DNA of 50,491 nucleotides, from the NCBI GenBank assembly GCA_010279815.1, contig QEOQ01000519.1, positions 505,332 through 555,822 of the forward strand, written 5' to 3'. The notes under the pieces are model-generated. The model saw nothing but the letters and a program-made list of their open reading frames with translations. It did not search any database and was not told where the DNA came from. Position 1 is the first letter of the stretch; every line of letters starts with the position of its first letter. Position numbers and translations under genes: made by a program. Shown one piece after another: positions 24,557 to 39,747 of this stretch. This DNA comes from Brachionus plicatilis (Eukaryota > Rotifera > Eurotatoria > Ploima > Brachionidae).

Positions 24557-26431
24557 ATGGCCGAGAATAAAGAATTAATTTTTAATTCAAACGCTTTGAA
24601 AATATTTCGTTCCGAAAAGTTAACCGAATTATTTTTGATGACAAAAGATAATTGGAAAAATATCTATAAACAGAAATGTCATGACACCAAAAGAGTTAAA
24701 ATATTATTTCTCAACTTTGACAGTCAATTCTTTTACGGCTTAACGTTTTATGTCCAAAATTATAATCGCTTCAGATTCTTTTTTTATGAATTTGTCGCTT
24801 TTATTGTTAAATTTATCAGAGACGATTATAAAAGTTCAACATTTTTCATTTCTCAAAATATTTTTGTTATTGATACAAATTTTTTTTTGACTGCTTTGAA
24901 TTGTTTTAAATATGAAATGCCAAATCAAGTCTCTGACAAAAAAATTGATGTCATTGGCACTAATCTCAATTATACAAGTAACATTATTCCACAATGGTAA
25001 AAAAATAAATGTTTTTTATTTATAAATACATTTTTAATTAATTTATTTAATTTGTTAAGGACATCACTAGTTAACAGTTGGCTTAATAAAAGGATTAAAT
25101 ACGAAAATTATAGTGCATTTTTTTCAACTCTGGGAGGTGCCTATTCGTCACTGGGAGAAGAATCATATGGCCATGTAAACATTAATTTTTCTAAATCTTA
25201 GCTCTTTGTATTTAAGTTTTAGTTTGTGGATTAAGGCGAAAAATGCTGAAAAAATATCAAAAAAACAATTGATGTTGGCNNNNNNNNNNNNNNNNNNNNN
25301 NNNNNNNNNNNNNNNNNNNNNNNNNNNNNNNNNNNNNNNNNNNNNNNNNNNNNNNNNNNNNNNNNNNNNNNNNNNNNNNNNNNNNNNNNNNNNNNNNNNN
25401 NNNNNNNNNNNNNNNNNNNNNNNNNNNNNNNNNNNNNNNNNNNNNNNNNNNNNNNNNNNNNNNNNNNNNNNNNNNNNNNNNNNNNNNNNNNNNNNNNNNN
25501 NNNNNNNNNNNNNNNTTTTCAACTCTGGGAGGTGCCTATTCGTCACTGGGAGAAGAATCATATGGCCATGTAAACATTAATTTTTCTAAAGCATAGCTCT
25601 TTGGATTTAAGTTTTAGTTTGTGGATTAAGGCGAAAAATGCTGAAAAAATATCAAAAAAACAATTGATGTTGGCCTTAGAATTTAATGATCCGAATGCGA
25701 TTTGTCGTTCTAAGCTATTTTTAGCGTTTAGTTTTATTCAATTGTTGAAATTCAAAGAAGCAGATTATCTTTTTAGGTAACAGAAAATTATTTCAAAAAA
25801 TAATAGCCAACTTTTCAGAATTAAAAATCTACATCAGGTTTTAAAAATGAAACTACGAGTTTATTCAAATTAAAAGAAAACCTGATGATTAGTTCTTATT
25901 TTTAAATATTAATAAATATTTTTTAAAGAGACGTTTTCAAGCATATTCATTCTGAAGAAACCAAAAAATCAGTCAATGACGATAGAATAAGAATCATGTA
26001 TAAAGCTGGCATAAGAAAACTAAAATTCACCATAATGCAATTCAAGGAAAAAAAAGCATATTTTAGTGATAGAGGAAAATTGAGACTATAATATTTTTAA
26101 AATACAAAATTTTTCGATTTTGCCCATTTTAAAACATTAAAATTTTTATAATTTTTTTATTTTATTTGAAGTCACATCGACTATTAAAGTATAAATAGAA
26201 TTTAAAAATAAACAAAAATTTTTGAAAGTCTCTTTTGAAAAACTAATAAGCTTTTATTTTTTTGAATAGAATAAGATTTTCTATCATGATCAAAATGACT
26301 ATAGGCCTGAATATTTAGAAAATAATTTTATCATGGTTAAATGTTGTCACATAATTGATGAGAAATGGCAAAAATTGGAATATTTCATTCAAAGGCTTGG
26401 TAAAATCTTATCTCAGTCTTTAAAAGAATGA
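24557..26431 (+). CDS. Conserved protein of unknown function with two candidate terminal exons
   Basis: Exons 24557-24996, 25060-25174 (repeated at 25516-25569 after the gap), 25631-25776 and 25819-25837 join in phase. The protein then ends with either 25942-26091 (about 289 residues) or 26270-26431 (about 293 residues), both compatible with the phase-0 donor at 25838. The core reads FFSTLGGAYSSLGEESYGHA, then KNAEKISKKQLMLALEFNDP, then NAICRSKLFLAFSFIQ. I recall this STLGGAYSSLG...AEK...QL.LAL..(D/N)P...R...F..SLIQ pattern from a widespread animal family without assigned function, but cannot name it safely. The terminal exons resemble each other (IMYKAGIRKLKFTIMQF versus IMVKCCHIIDEKWQKLEYF). 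An assembly gap and false duplication interrupt the locus. Confidence 0.7.
25121..25279 (+). repeat. First copy of a 159-bp block duplicated across the assembly gap
   Basis: Bases 25121-25279 and 25516-25674 are the same length and differ at only three positions, all inside an intron. The block holds the end of exon 2, an intron and the start of exon 3. It runs straight into the N tract. Confidence 0.95.
25280..25515. other. Assembly gap (236 Ns)
   Basis: A run of N. Because both flanks are the same sequence, it more likely reflects a scaffolding or haplotype-overlap artefact than missing gene sequence. Confidence 0.98.
25516..25674 (+). repeat. Second copy of the 159-bp block duplicated across the gap
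   Basis: See 25121-25279. This copy continues uninterrupted into the rest of exon 3, so it is the one to use for the gene model. Confidence 0.95.
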
Positions 26432-26463
26432 TTTAAATAACAAATAAAAGTTGCCAAATTCAA

Positions 26464-27011
26464 GGCAAATTGAAGTTTCAGATCAAATTTCAAGATGAAT
26501 ACGATCATTTAAAATTTTAAAACTAAATTAATCTAATGATTTTAATAATTTTTTTTAGAAATAAATACTAAACATTACTAGACATGTTATGTCTAATAAT
26601 GGTTCATTATCAAATTAGCAACAAAATGATTGATCTCTTATTTGTTTAACAAAAATAATCAATAATTTAAATAATTCAGGTTAAGTTAATCCACAAATTC
26701 AATTTTTTAGCTTTTAAATCCATACATTCAAACTGAAATAATTTTATTTTCCCACTTTAAATAAATTTTAAATTTTAAAACAGTAAATTTTTATGTCTTT
26801 AAAAGTAAGTTTTCATTCAAATCAATTAAAATATTTAAACCTATTAAAGTTCAATAAAAAGGGACATTTTAAAATTTTAAATATGAAAATAAACTGGACA
26901 TGACATGTCAAGTAATTGCTTGTGAAAAAAATTTATTTTTTCTCTATTATTAAAAAAAAATTACAATTTATATTTTGATCTTTTGATCTTGATCTCAAAC
27001 TTCAATTTGCC
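26464..27011. mobile_element. MITE family 1, copy C
   Basis: Inverted ends GGCAAATTGAAGTTTCAGAT and GATCTCAAACTTCAATTTGCC. It carries the internal landmarks AGACATGTTATGTCTAATAA and ACATGACATGTCAAGTAATT. It is nearly identical along its length to the reverse complement of 34513-35061. Flanking AAATTCAA / AAATTAAA may be a decayed target duplication. Confidence 0.85.
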
Positions 27012-27625
27012 AAATTAAATCTAGATTAAATAAGATGACATTTGTTTGCAAGAGATTATTATTTAATTATTTGTATAAATGTGTCGAGTTTTAGCTTTTT
27101 CAGAAGAAAGGAGCATGGAGTGATTAATTTAATCATTGCCAGTGCAACGTCGTTGATTTAAATGATTAAATTTTTTTTTATTAAAATCAAAGTCCTAAGA
27201 TATCTTATCAAAAATAAAATCAAATGCACAAGAAAGTTAACATTTGAAAATATTTTTCATAATTTATTAATAAATACATTGTGTTGAGACATTTTTTTTG
27301 TAATCTCTTAAATTATTCATTTTTGTTTGATTATTTGCTGCTCGTAATTTTAATATTCAATCATTTAGTTGTTGCATTTATTTACTTAATCTCTTATTCA
27401 CCACCAAAATAGCTATGTCTTTTCTATTTTAATTGTGCTTGTATCATTAAGAAAACTAATTTAAACACGATTCGTGTTTGCTAATTAAATTCATAATAAA
27501 AATGTTAAAAACCTTCAAGATCGGAAATGAAAGATTCTAAATTTAAAATATTTTAATAGAATGTTATGTTGAAAAATTTGATTAGAAAAAATTGTTTAAA
27601 TCTTTGAGAAAACATAAAGGAGACA
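27012..27625. other. AT-rich sequence upstream of PI4KB
   Basis: No gene is seen. It is the presumed PI4KB promoter and 5' UTR; AAAGGAGACA lies just before the ATG. Confidence 0.4.
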
Positions 27626-32243
<4,618 letters not shown>

Positions 32244-32952
32244 ATGGAAATTTTTTCAATTCAATTCTCTAATGTGTTTCATGTGATTTTGGCTTAATTT
32301 TAATTTGTTTTGTAAAACTTTACTTTATTTTTTATATATATTTATTATTATATTTAAATAAAATTGTTCTTAAAAATAATCTCTTCGATCGCTTTGTCTT
32401 TTTGAGCAATTTTGAGCAATTTTAAATTCAATTAATGTAAATGGCTTACTCGTAATCAATTTACCAATATTGGTGATGACAAATTATCAATTTTGAGGCA
32501 ATGTGAAATTTTACTAAACAAATTACAGTATAAAAAGTTAAAAGTTACTTTTCTAATTGTGCCAAAATGGATACATTAAAAGAGTGCAATATTGTCATCT
32601 ATACAAGACTTGTATAAAAGTCAGGAAAAAAAGTCTTAACAAGTCAAAAACAGTTCAAAGTATGACTTGGACTTGAAAATATAATTTTTAAAAATAACAA
32701 ATTTTGACTTTGACTTGTTTCTAAAATATAAAAATTACAAGTCATAAATTTTTTTATATCTTGATTTTTTATTTTTTTATATATTTTTAATATTTTTTAT
32801 CTTGTTTAATTTATTTCTAAAATCTAAGTCGCTTTCGCAGCTTATTAAAAGAATAAAATAGAATATATTTATTTTAAAAATTTATTCTCGGTAATATTTT
32901 GAATTATTCATTCAAAATAAAATAATTTAAGAGTTAATGGTTTTTAAGAGAA
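32244..32952. other. Convergent 3' region of PI4KB and NAA15, with a solo foldback arm
   Basis: It holds the 3' UTRs of both genes. Bases about 32489-32605 (GGCAATGTGAAATTTTACTA, CTAATTGTGCCAAAATGG, AGTGCAATATTGT) match one arm of foldback family 2 at 35590-35938. After it, 32605-32760 is rich in AAGTCA/TGACTT units like those in MITE copy B. Confidence 0.6.
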
Positions 32953-35900
32953 TTATCTAATATTGACCGAGGTCATTTGGTCTGTAATGTCGTTGTTAAC
33001 AGATGATACAAAAGAGTTAATGGACAGTCCTTGGACGCAATTAATTAGGTCATTTGCTTGCTCTTCTGGAGTTTTAAAAATGGTGGCTTCAGTAAAAAAT
33101 TCTTTTAATTTTGTTCTTATGTTTTCAATCTCTTCTTTAGAACATTTTCCAAAATAATGATTTTCAGCCACAGACCTGAATGCATCGATGGCAGTAATAA
33201 GGTTTACTGATACATTTTCTTTAGAAATATTTTTAAATAAATCTAATGCCTTCTGTTGATTCTCATTTGGATTCAAATCATACAATATCTTTGATCCCAC
33301 AATCAAGCTTTCAAAATTGTCTTGGTTAACACTCAAGAAATTCTCATTGAGTTTTTCAACGGATTGTCCAAAAAGTTCCAAATGCTTAAGTTCATTTTGA
33401 ATAACACCAAGAACGTCTGTGTTGTATGAGCATTTTTCCTTTTCATCTTTTAAAATTTAAAAAACTTAAAATTTAAATATTTTTGAGCGTGAAATATAAT
33501 CTACTAACATTTTATTAAAAATTTGCAAGCACAATAATGAAACTTGGCCAAAGAGTCGACAGTATTGGAATTTTTTTTGATTTTTTTAAGAGCTTTCATC
33601 ATTAATAAGGGCTTATTTTTTCGATAATACACTTGGAAAGCCAAATAATGTGTCTCAGGATACTGTGCTGCGAATTCTTCAATTGGTTTCAAAAATCTAT
33701 TGCATTCTTCTAATGGATTTTCGGGCTATTTTTTATTTAGAATTTGAAGCAAGAATTTATTTTTTCAAGAGAATTAAAAGTGTTAAAAATTTTACCCGTT
33801 CTAATTTTTCTGGCAAAAGTTCTTCTTCAATTGGTTGTTCCAAATCTGAATCTTCCTTATTTTTTTGCTTATTGAGTTCTTTTCTCTTTTGCTCAAGTTG
33901 TTGTTGCTTTTCTTTTTCATTTTGAGCTTTAAGCTGCTGTTTCTTTTGCTTGTTCTTGAGTTTTTTTAATTCAGCTGGACTTAAATTTTCTGTATTTGTA
34001 TCGAGTTCGGCACCCATTTCTTTTAATGGATTATCATTTAGCCTCAAATAAATTTCAATTGCAATTTTCGAGGCTTTATAAAAGAATGGATGACTCTTGA
34101 TTCTATCTTCCAAACGAAGCATGTCTACGTAAGAACTTAATGTCATTTTACGCATACAATACGAGTGAAAATCGAATTGATCTTCAATGAATTCTTGAAA
34201 GTGCTTCAATCAAATGGTCAGAAAATTTTTTTTAATTTATTTTAATGTTTACTCGTTCGACTTGATGACATTTTTTGAGCGCATCTCCAAATTTTCCTAT
34301 CCTTCTATATGCATTGGCAGCTTCTATTTCATACCACATGCACTGCATTTCTTTCAAATATTCGGCTGGATGACTAGTTTCCTTTGAAAAATTATTAAAA
34401 AAATTTACTTAAATCTCATTTGTAATTATTAAGAATAAATAAATAAATATATTTGTGAAAAATTGATCATTGATGAAAATATAGTTGATATTTTATTTTC
34501 CATTGAACATTTGGTAAATTGAAGTTTGAGATCAAGATCAAAAGATCAAAATAAAAATTCTAATATTTTTTTAATAATAGAGAAAAATAAATTTTTTCCA
34601 AAGCAATTACTTGACATGTTATGTCAAATTTATTTTCATATTTAAAATTTTAAAATGTCCCTTTTTATTGAACTTTAATAGGTTTAAATATTTAATTGAT
34701 TTTAATGAAAATTTACTTTTAAAGACATAAAAATTTGCTGTTTTAAAATTTAAAATTTATTTAAATGGGAAAATAAAATTATTTCAGTTTGAATGTATGG
34801 ATTTTAAAGTTATTTTTGAAATTTGAATTTTTGAATTAACTTAACCTCAATTATTTAAATTATTGATTATTTTTGTTAAATAAATTAGAGATCAATCATT
34901 TTGTTGCTAATTTGATAATGAACCATTATTAGACATAACATGTCTAGTGATGTTTAGTATTTATTTCTAAAAAAAATTATTAAAATCATTAGATTAATTA
35001 AGTTTTAAAATTTTAAATGATCGTTTTGATCTTAGAATTTGAACTGAAACTTCAATTTGCCGAATATTAATGTTATTTTGACATGAGAAATACATTTAAT
35101 AGAAATAATAATAATTGTGTAACGCATTGGTCACATTATTTGTCTTATCTATTTTTTGATTTTTTGACAATTTGGCCGACATAACTTGGATCTTTCTAAT
35201 AGAGAATTTGACCAAAAATAAAATAGAAATTTCTTTTTTTTGCAAATCATTATCAAACTTAAAAGTAATTTGAATTATCAAAAATGTCATTTAAAGTTTG
35301 AATAAAAATAAATACAATAGATAGCCAATTATTCCTTTTATTTGAAGATAGTTTAAACTCAAAATTTTGAAAAAGAATCCCAATTTTTGAATTTTGATTT
35401 CCTTTGGTTCTGACCTAATTCCTATGTTAGTCTAAATTTTTGTTTGTCATACAATTAACTAATAATTTAACTAGGTCGAAAACTTGATCAACTGGTCTCA
35501 AAATTAACCATCACCAAATAATTAATTTTGATTTATTTTAATATTTTACATCATAGTATTTTTAGTATAAAAACGTTAGTCTTTTTTCTCAATTTGTAGC
35601 AATGTGAAATTTTAGTAAAAAAATTACAGTACGAAAAGTAAAATCTTTAAAATTTGTTTTTCTAATTGTGCAAAAATGGTTTTTTAAAGAGGAAAATATT
35701 GTACAAATTTGAAGAAACGAATTCCAAGCTCTGCAAAAACTCAGCAATTTATTGCATATTTTAATCAAATATATTTTTACAGAAAATTGCAGAGTTTTTG
35801 CAGGAATTTGTTTCTACAAATTTGTACAATATTTTACTCTTTAAAGAACCATTTTTGCACAATTAGAAAAACAAATTTTAAAGATTTTACTTTTTGAACT

Positions 35901-37712
35901 GTAATTTTTTTACTAAAATTTTCCATTGCACAATTTGTTGGTTCAAAATTTAGTCAAAATTCGAGTGACGCTTTTAGCATAAATAATCAAATTTATTTAA
36001 ATTTAATAATTACTCTTGTAAATTTGGCAGCAATCTCTTCAGCCTCTTTGATCATACTGGCTCTAAGCATATATTTAGAGCATTTATAATTGACAAATCT
36101 GTCAGCTGTGTCAAGACTTTGAGCTTCATCAAGACATACAACTGCATCATAAACTTTACCACAGTGTTTATATATTTTTCCTTTTACTATATACAACTCA
36201 ACTAATGTTGGAGTATGATTGATGGCTTTATTTATAAACACCAATGCTTTAGCGTATTGCTTCAGATAGTCAAAATGTTGAGCCAAAAAGTAATAAACCC
36301 ACAATAGACATGTAGGTGGTTCTTCTTGTGACGAATCATTTGAAAATTTATTATCTGTTTCCAAACAAGTGGCATAGCCAACAACTAGACTTTCAATTAT
36401 TTTCCACTTGGTCTCCTCTGAGTATAAGCATTTGATTTCTTTAAACAATGGAGTTATCCCTTTTCTAAAAGAACGCTTCAAATATTCCTCCACATAAGAA
36501 GAAAATTGTTTAGAATCCGACAAAAATAAGAGAGGAGTTTTTCGAGGAATGTCCGAACGAGGATATTTTTCACTTAATTTTGCATAAAAATTGAGCTTTT
36601 CATCAATGCTATCTTTAGAAAGAACAAAAATTTTAAATTTCAGATTAGATTAGAATGAAAATAAATTAAGTACTTAAATTTAAGGATGCTTCTAAGTTTT
36701 GATAATAAATAAGATTATCAGGATTTCTTTCGATTAATTGTTCGTAAATTTTTGCAGCTTCTTCATTTTTATTTAGATTTGTTAAGGCAAATGCTAAAAA
36801 ATTAAATTCACTTTTTTGTTCATAATAAATTTGAAATAAAAAAAAAAGACAAAACAAATACCTTTTTTTTCAAGAAGACACAATTTGTCTAGGATAAAAT
36901 TTTTATTATCATCTAAATGTTTAATTGATTTTTCGAAGAGTTTAGCTTCTTGGTAAATTTTATTTTGATAAAGAAGCAATTCGGACATTTCGAAATCAAT
37001 AGTTTTAGGCTGAAAAATTAATTTTTTTTTAATAAGTACAATGATCAAAATGTGCCCACTTGAGTTTTATTAAATTCTTCTAGAATATTATTTGCAATGC
37101 TATGATCTTTGAGTAAATGATAAGACATAGCATAGCCAATCCATGAAACTCTTTGTGTTGGTCTTAGTTGTAACAATTGGTATCTTGTGTCTCTGAAACC
37201 TTCCAAATCTCTAATTTGAATTTGAAGTAATGACAAATCTCTCAAAATTTGCAAGTTAGCCTTTTTAATTTTGCCAAAGTGAGAATTCATTTTTTTTTTT
37301 TTTTTTCAAATTAAAATTTACTGGATCAAGTTTCAAGGCGTTTCGATAGCACTTAATGGCTTCGTCATACTTTCTATCAGAACGCTGCAAAAGACCGTAA
37401 ACATGCCAACAAACGTGACTTTTTACATCATTTTTTAGACCACGCTGAGCACACTCAAAAGCTTCAGATTTTTTATTTGTGTAGTTCAGAATGAGACCCT
37501 TCATGGAAAGAGTCTCACCGTGGTCGGGAAATTTTTTCAAAATTTCTTTCACATGTTGAAGGGCTTTTCTATATTGTTTTTGTTCATAACATTTCTGGTG
37601 GTAAATTTGAACTGTGGTAATTTAATCGTTCATTTTAAAAGGACACAAATATTACTAGGATTTTTTTGAAAAGATTTGCCTCATGGGAAGGTAAAGGGTT
37701 GCTTGATGGCAT
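32953..37712 (-). CDS. NAA15: NAA15, auxiliary subunit of the NatA N-terminal acetyltransferase
   Basis: Ten exons on the minus strand join in phase: 37712-37656, 37594-37322, 37260-37060, 37009-36862, 36793-36674, 36612-36014, 34381-34253, 34203-33796, 33725-33509 and 33446-32953, giving 881 residues (vertebrate NAA15 is about 866). NAA15 is the TPR scaffold that wraps the catalytic NAA10 and docks NatA on the ribosome. Diagnostic stretches are [89 protein letters not shown] and [16 protein letters not shown] Lys/Glu/Gln-rich segment around residues 620-660 corresponds to the family's basic region. Intron 6 (1.6 kb) holds a MITE and a foldback element. The other introns are 49-70 nt. It is head-to-head with SCOC. 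Confidence 0.95.
34513..35061. mobile_element. MITE family 1, copy D (inverted relative to copy C)
   Basis: Ends are GGTAAATTGAAGTTTGAGAT and GAACTGAAACTTCAATTTGCC. Internal ACATGTTATGTCAAA and ATTAGACATAACATGTCTAG match copy C in reverse order. It lies in NAA15 intron 6. Flanking GAACATTT / GAATATTA may be a decayed target duplication. Confidence 0.85.
35590..35938. repeat. Foldback element family 2, best-preserved copy
   Basis: Two arms of about 150 bp are near-perfect inverted copies. The left arm has GTAAAATCTTTAAAATTTGT, TAATTGTGCAAAAATGGTT and GCAAAAACTC; the right arm carries the reverse complements. The ends are AATTTGT-GCAATG-GAAA-like. It is non-coding and would fold into a long hairpin RNA. 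It lies in NAA15 intron 6. Confidence 0.8.
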
Positions 37713-38048
37713 TTTCGCAAATTGTTTGATATCTAAAATTATTTTTAAAACGCTTAAAACACCAATAAAAAGCACATGTGTTTTAAAATTTGGTTCGTAA
37801 AAATTTGCAAGATCAAAAAACACAAATAATAGACTTCAAATGCATTCATAATTTTTGTTAGCTTCTAGATACCAAAGTCAAGCAAGAAAAGCGAATCTAA
37901 TTCAAGTTTTGTTTTAGAAATTAAAATAAAAAATGAGACAAAAAAGAATCGCATCCTCACAATTTATTCACTTATTTGTATGCAATAAAAATGAAGCATA
38001 ATCATGATTAATGATTTAGATTTTTAGCCCTATTTCAACTTGATTAAA
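37713..38048. promoter_or_regulatory. Bidirectional promoter region between NAA15 and SCOC
   Basis: This 336-bp spacer separates the start codons of two divergent genes. It contains short inverted tracts but no motif I can name. Shared regulation is an inference from geometry. Confidence 0.55.
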
Positions 38049-38471
38049 ATGAATGCTTCAAAAAATTTAACTTCCGAAAGTGACAGTAAATATTTTGTTA
38101 ATTACATAAATTGTTTGTTTTTCTCTACTTTTTAATGTTAAATTTTATTTAGGTGACTCTATTTCAAATAATTCACAAATTAGCAGTAAATAAATTTCTG
38201 AATTTAAAAAGCCTTTCAACAAAAATGTAATCAATATTTTCAAGGTGTAACCACAGGAAATAACGAAGAAGACGATGAAAAGCAGAGGTTAATCGAAAGA
38301 ATTCTCGAGCTACAAAGTACACTGGAGGATCTCAGCAATAAAGTCAATGAAGTAAAAGAGGAAAATCTTAAACTCAAATCTGAAAACCAAATATTAAATG
38401 GATACATGGAAAATTTAATGAATGCAAGCAATTCGTTTCAGTCAGCGTGGAAGAAGCCTGACAAACAATGA
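38049..38471 (+). CDS. SCOC: SCOC orthologue (short coiled-coil protein)
   Basis: Exons 38049-38085, 38153-38185 and 38245-38471 join in phase to 98 residues. The C-terminal two thirds match SCOC closely: EKQRLIERILELQSTLEDLS, KVNEVKEENLKLKSENQIL and GYMENLMNASNSFQSA, forming the family's single coiled coil. The N-terminal exons are short and Ser/Asn-rich, as expected for the variable part. In animals SCOC binds ARL1 at the trans-Golgi and is linked to autophagy and, in the worm (UNC-69), axon growth with UNC-76/FEZ. These roles are inferred for this copy. An AATAAA-like signal lies at about 38596. The gene shares a short upstream spacer with NAA15. Confidence 0.92.
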
Positions 38472-39747
38472 CATTATTAAACTATCGTTTACTCTTGCCT
38501 ACTACTCTGAGAAACAATGTGATCTTCAGGTTCGATGTGATCTCTCTTTTGTTTTCGAGTGAACTTCCATCCAATCCATGTTTTACCAATTTTTAAATAA
38601 ACTTTAATTTTTATAATTAAAGCTTATATAATAATTAGAAATAACAATTAATTTTTAAAAAATATTTATTTTAAAAAACTTTCAAATAAAAATTAAATTG
38701 TCACGACGCGTTTCGACCAAATGGCCTTCTTCAGGTTTTAAGATTCGTTAATAAAGTTTTAATTTATTAATTAGACTAGATTGGTACATTGGAAATGTTA
38801 ATAGATGATTAGCTAAATTTAAGCCTATTAGTAAATTAAAATTTAAAATTTTTTTAACATGTTTTAAATAAAATTTTTTGGATGAAAATAACTCGAAAAC
38901 AAATCAGTTGAAAACATGAACAAAAACCTTATTTTTAAGAGTTGTAGGCCACAGTTAACGGTGTAAATATATTTTTAATTTCTATGATTTAATATCATCA
39001 AGTCAATGAGAAAACGTATTAATTTTTTTTAATTAAATAAAATAAATTACATGATTAATTGTCTTAATAAAATAAAAATTACTTTTAGCTAACAACTTTT
39101 AGTTTAATAACACCATGAGACAATTTCAAAAAATGAAAACAAAGGCTAAATTTTAAACTTAATAATGCTTTGAAAAATTTTAAATAATAAAAATTATACC
39201 AATTAGGAGTCAAACAAGAATAAACAATGTCTTATTGATATAATTTAAATTTACTTGATAAAATAAATCAAAAATATGAATTTCTGCATTTAAAAAAATA
39301 ACAAAAAATAAAAAAATAACTATGAGAATTTAAAATTTTAATAATAAAATGTGGATTAATTTATTGAAAAAATAAGTTCAAATTTGTAAATCGAATTAAA
39401 AAGATGAAAAGTTTATTTTTTTATAAGCATATTTTTTAAGAGCATAATCTTGAAAATTTTCTTTTATACAATTTAAACTTAGAATTTGAAGCATTTAAAA
39501 AAAATTTATTATTCATGGTATTTAATTTTTATAAATATCTTCAAAATTTTTGCAGCATTAAAAAATTAAAGGTAATTGAAGTATCTAGAAACAAAATGTT
39601 TTTATAAATTAGAATTGTTTTAGAAAAAAAAATTCAAATTATTTATTTACTAAAATTAATTAGAGATATTTAAAGTCCATTCAAGTTTCTAATAATTCCA
39701 TTTAAGTTTGTCTTAAAAGAAAATTTTTAATTACATTTAAATTTAGA
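38472..39747. other. Intergenic stretch after SCOC
   Basis: It begins with the SCOC 3' UTR. It contains a hammerhead-like motif at 38700-38735 (separate entry). Otherwise it is A/T-rich with no gene seen. Confidence 0.5.
38700..38735 (-). ncRNA. Hammerhead-ribozyme-like core motif, probably decayed
   Basis: On the minus strand the order is CCTGAAGA, a possible stem GGCC-ATTT-GGTC, then CGAAAC, GCGTC and GTGACA. This fits the hammerhead core CUGANGA / stem II / GAAA / short palindromic stem III (ACGCGT) / UC cleavage site, the minimal form described in Penelope-like retroelements. Only two pairs of stem I are evident (C-G and A-U next to the core), so activity is doubtful. No coding part of a retroelement is seen nearby. 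Confidence 0.4.

Noticed and set aside
25163..25580. Open frames running through the N tract on both strands
   Set aside because: They consist mainly of unknown residues and the flanks are duplicated sequence; no real protein can be read there.
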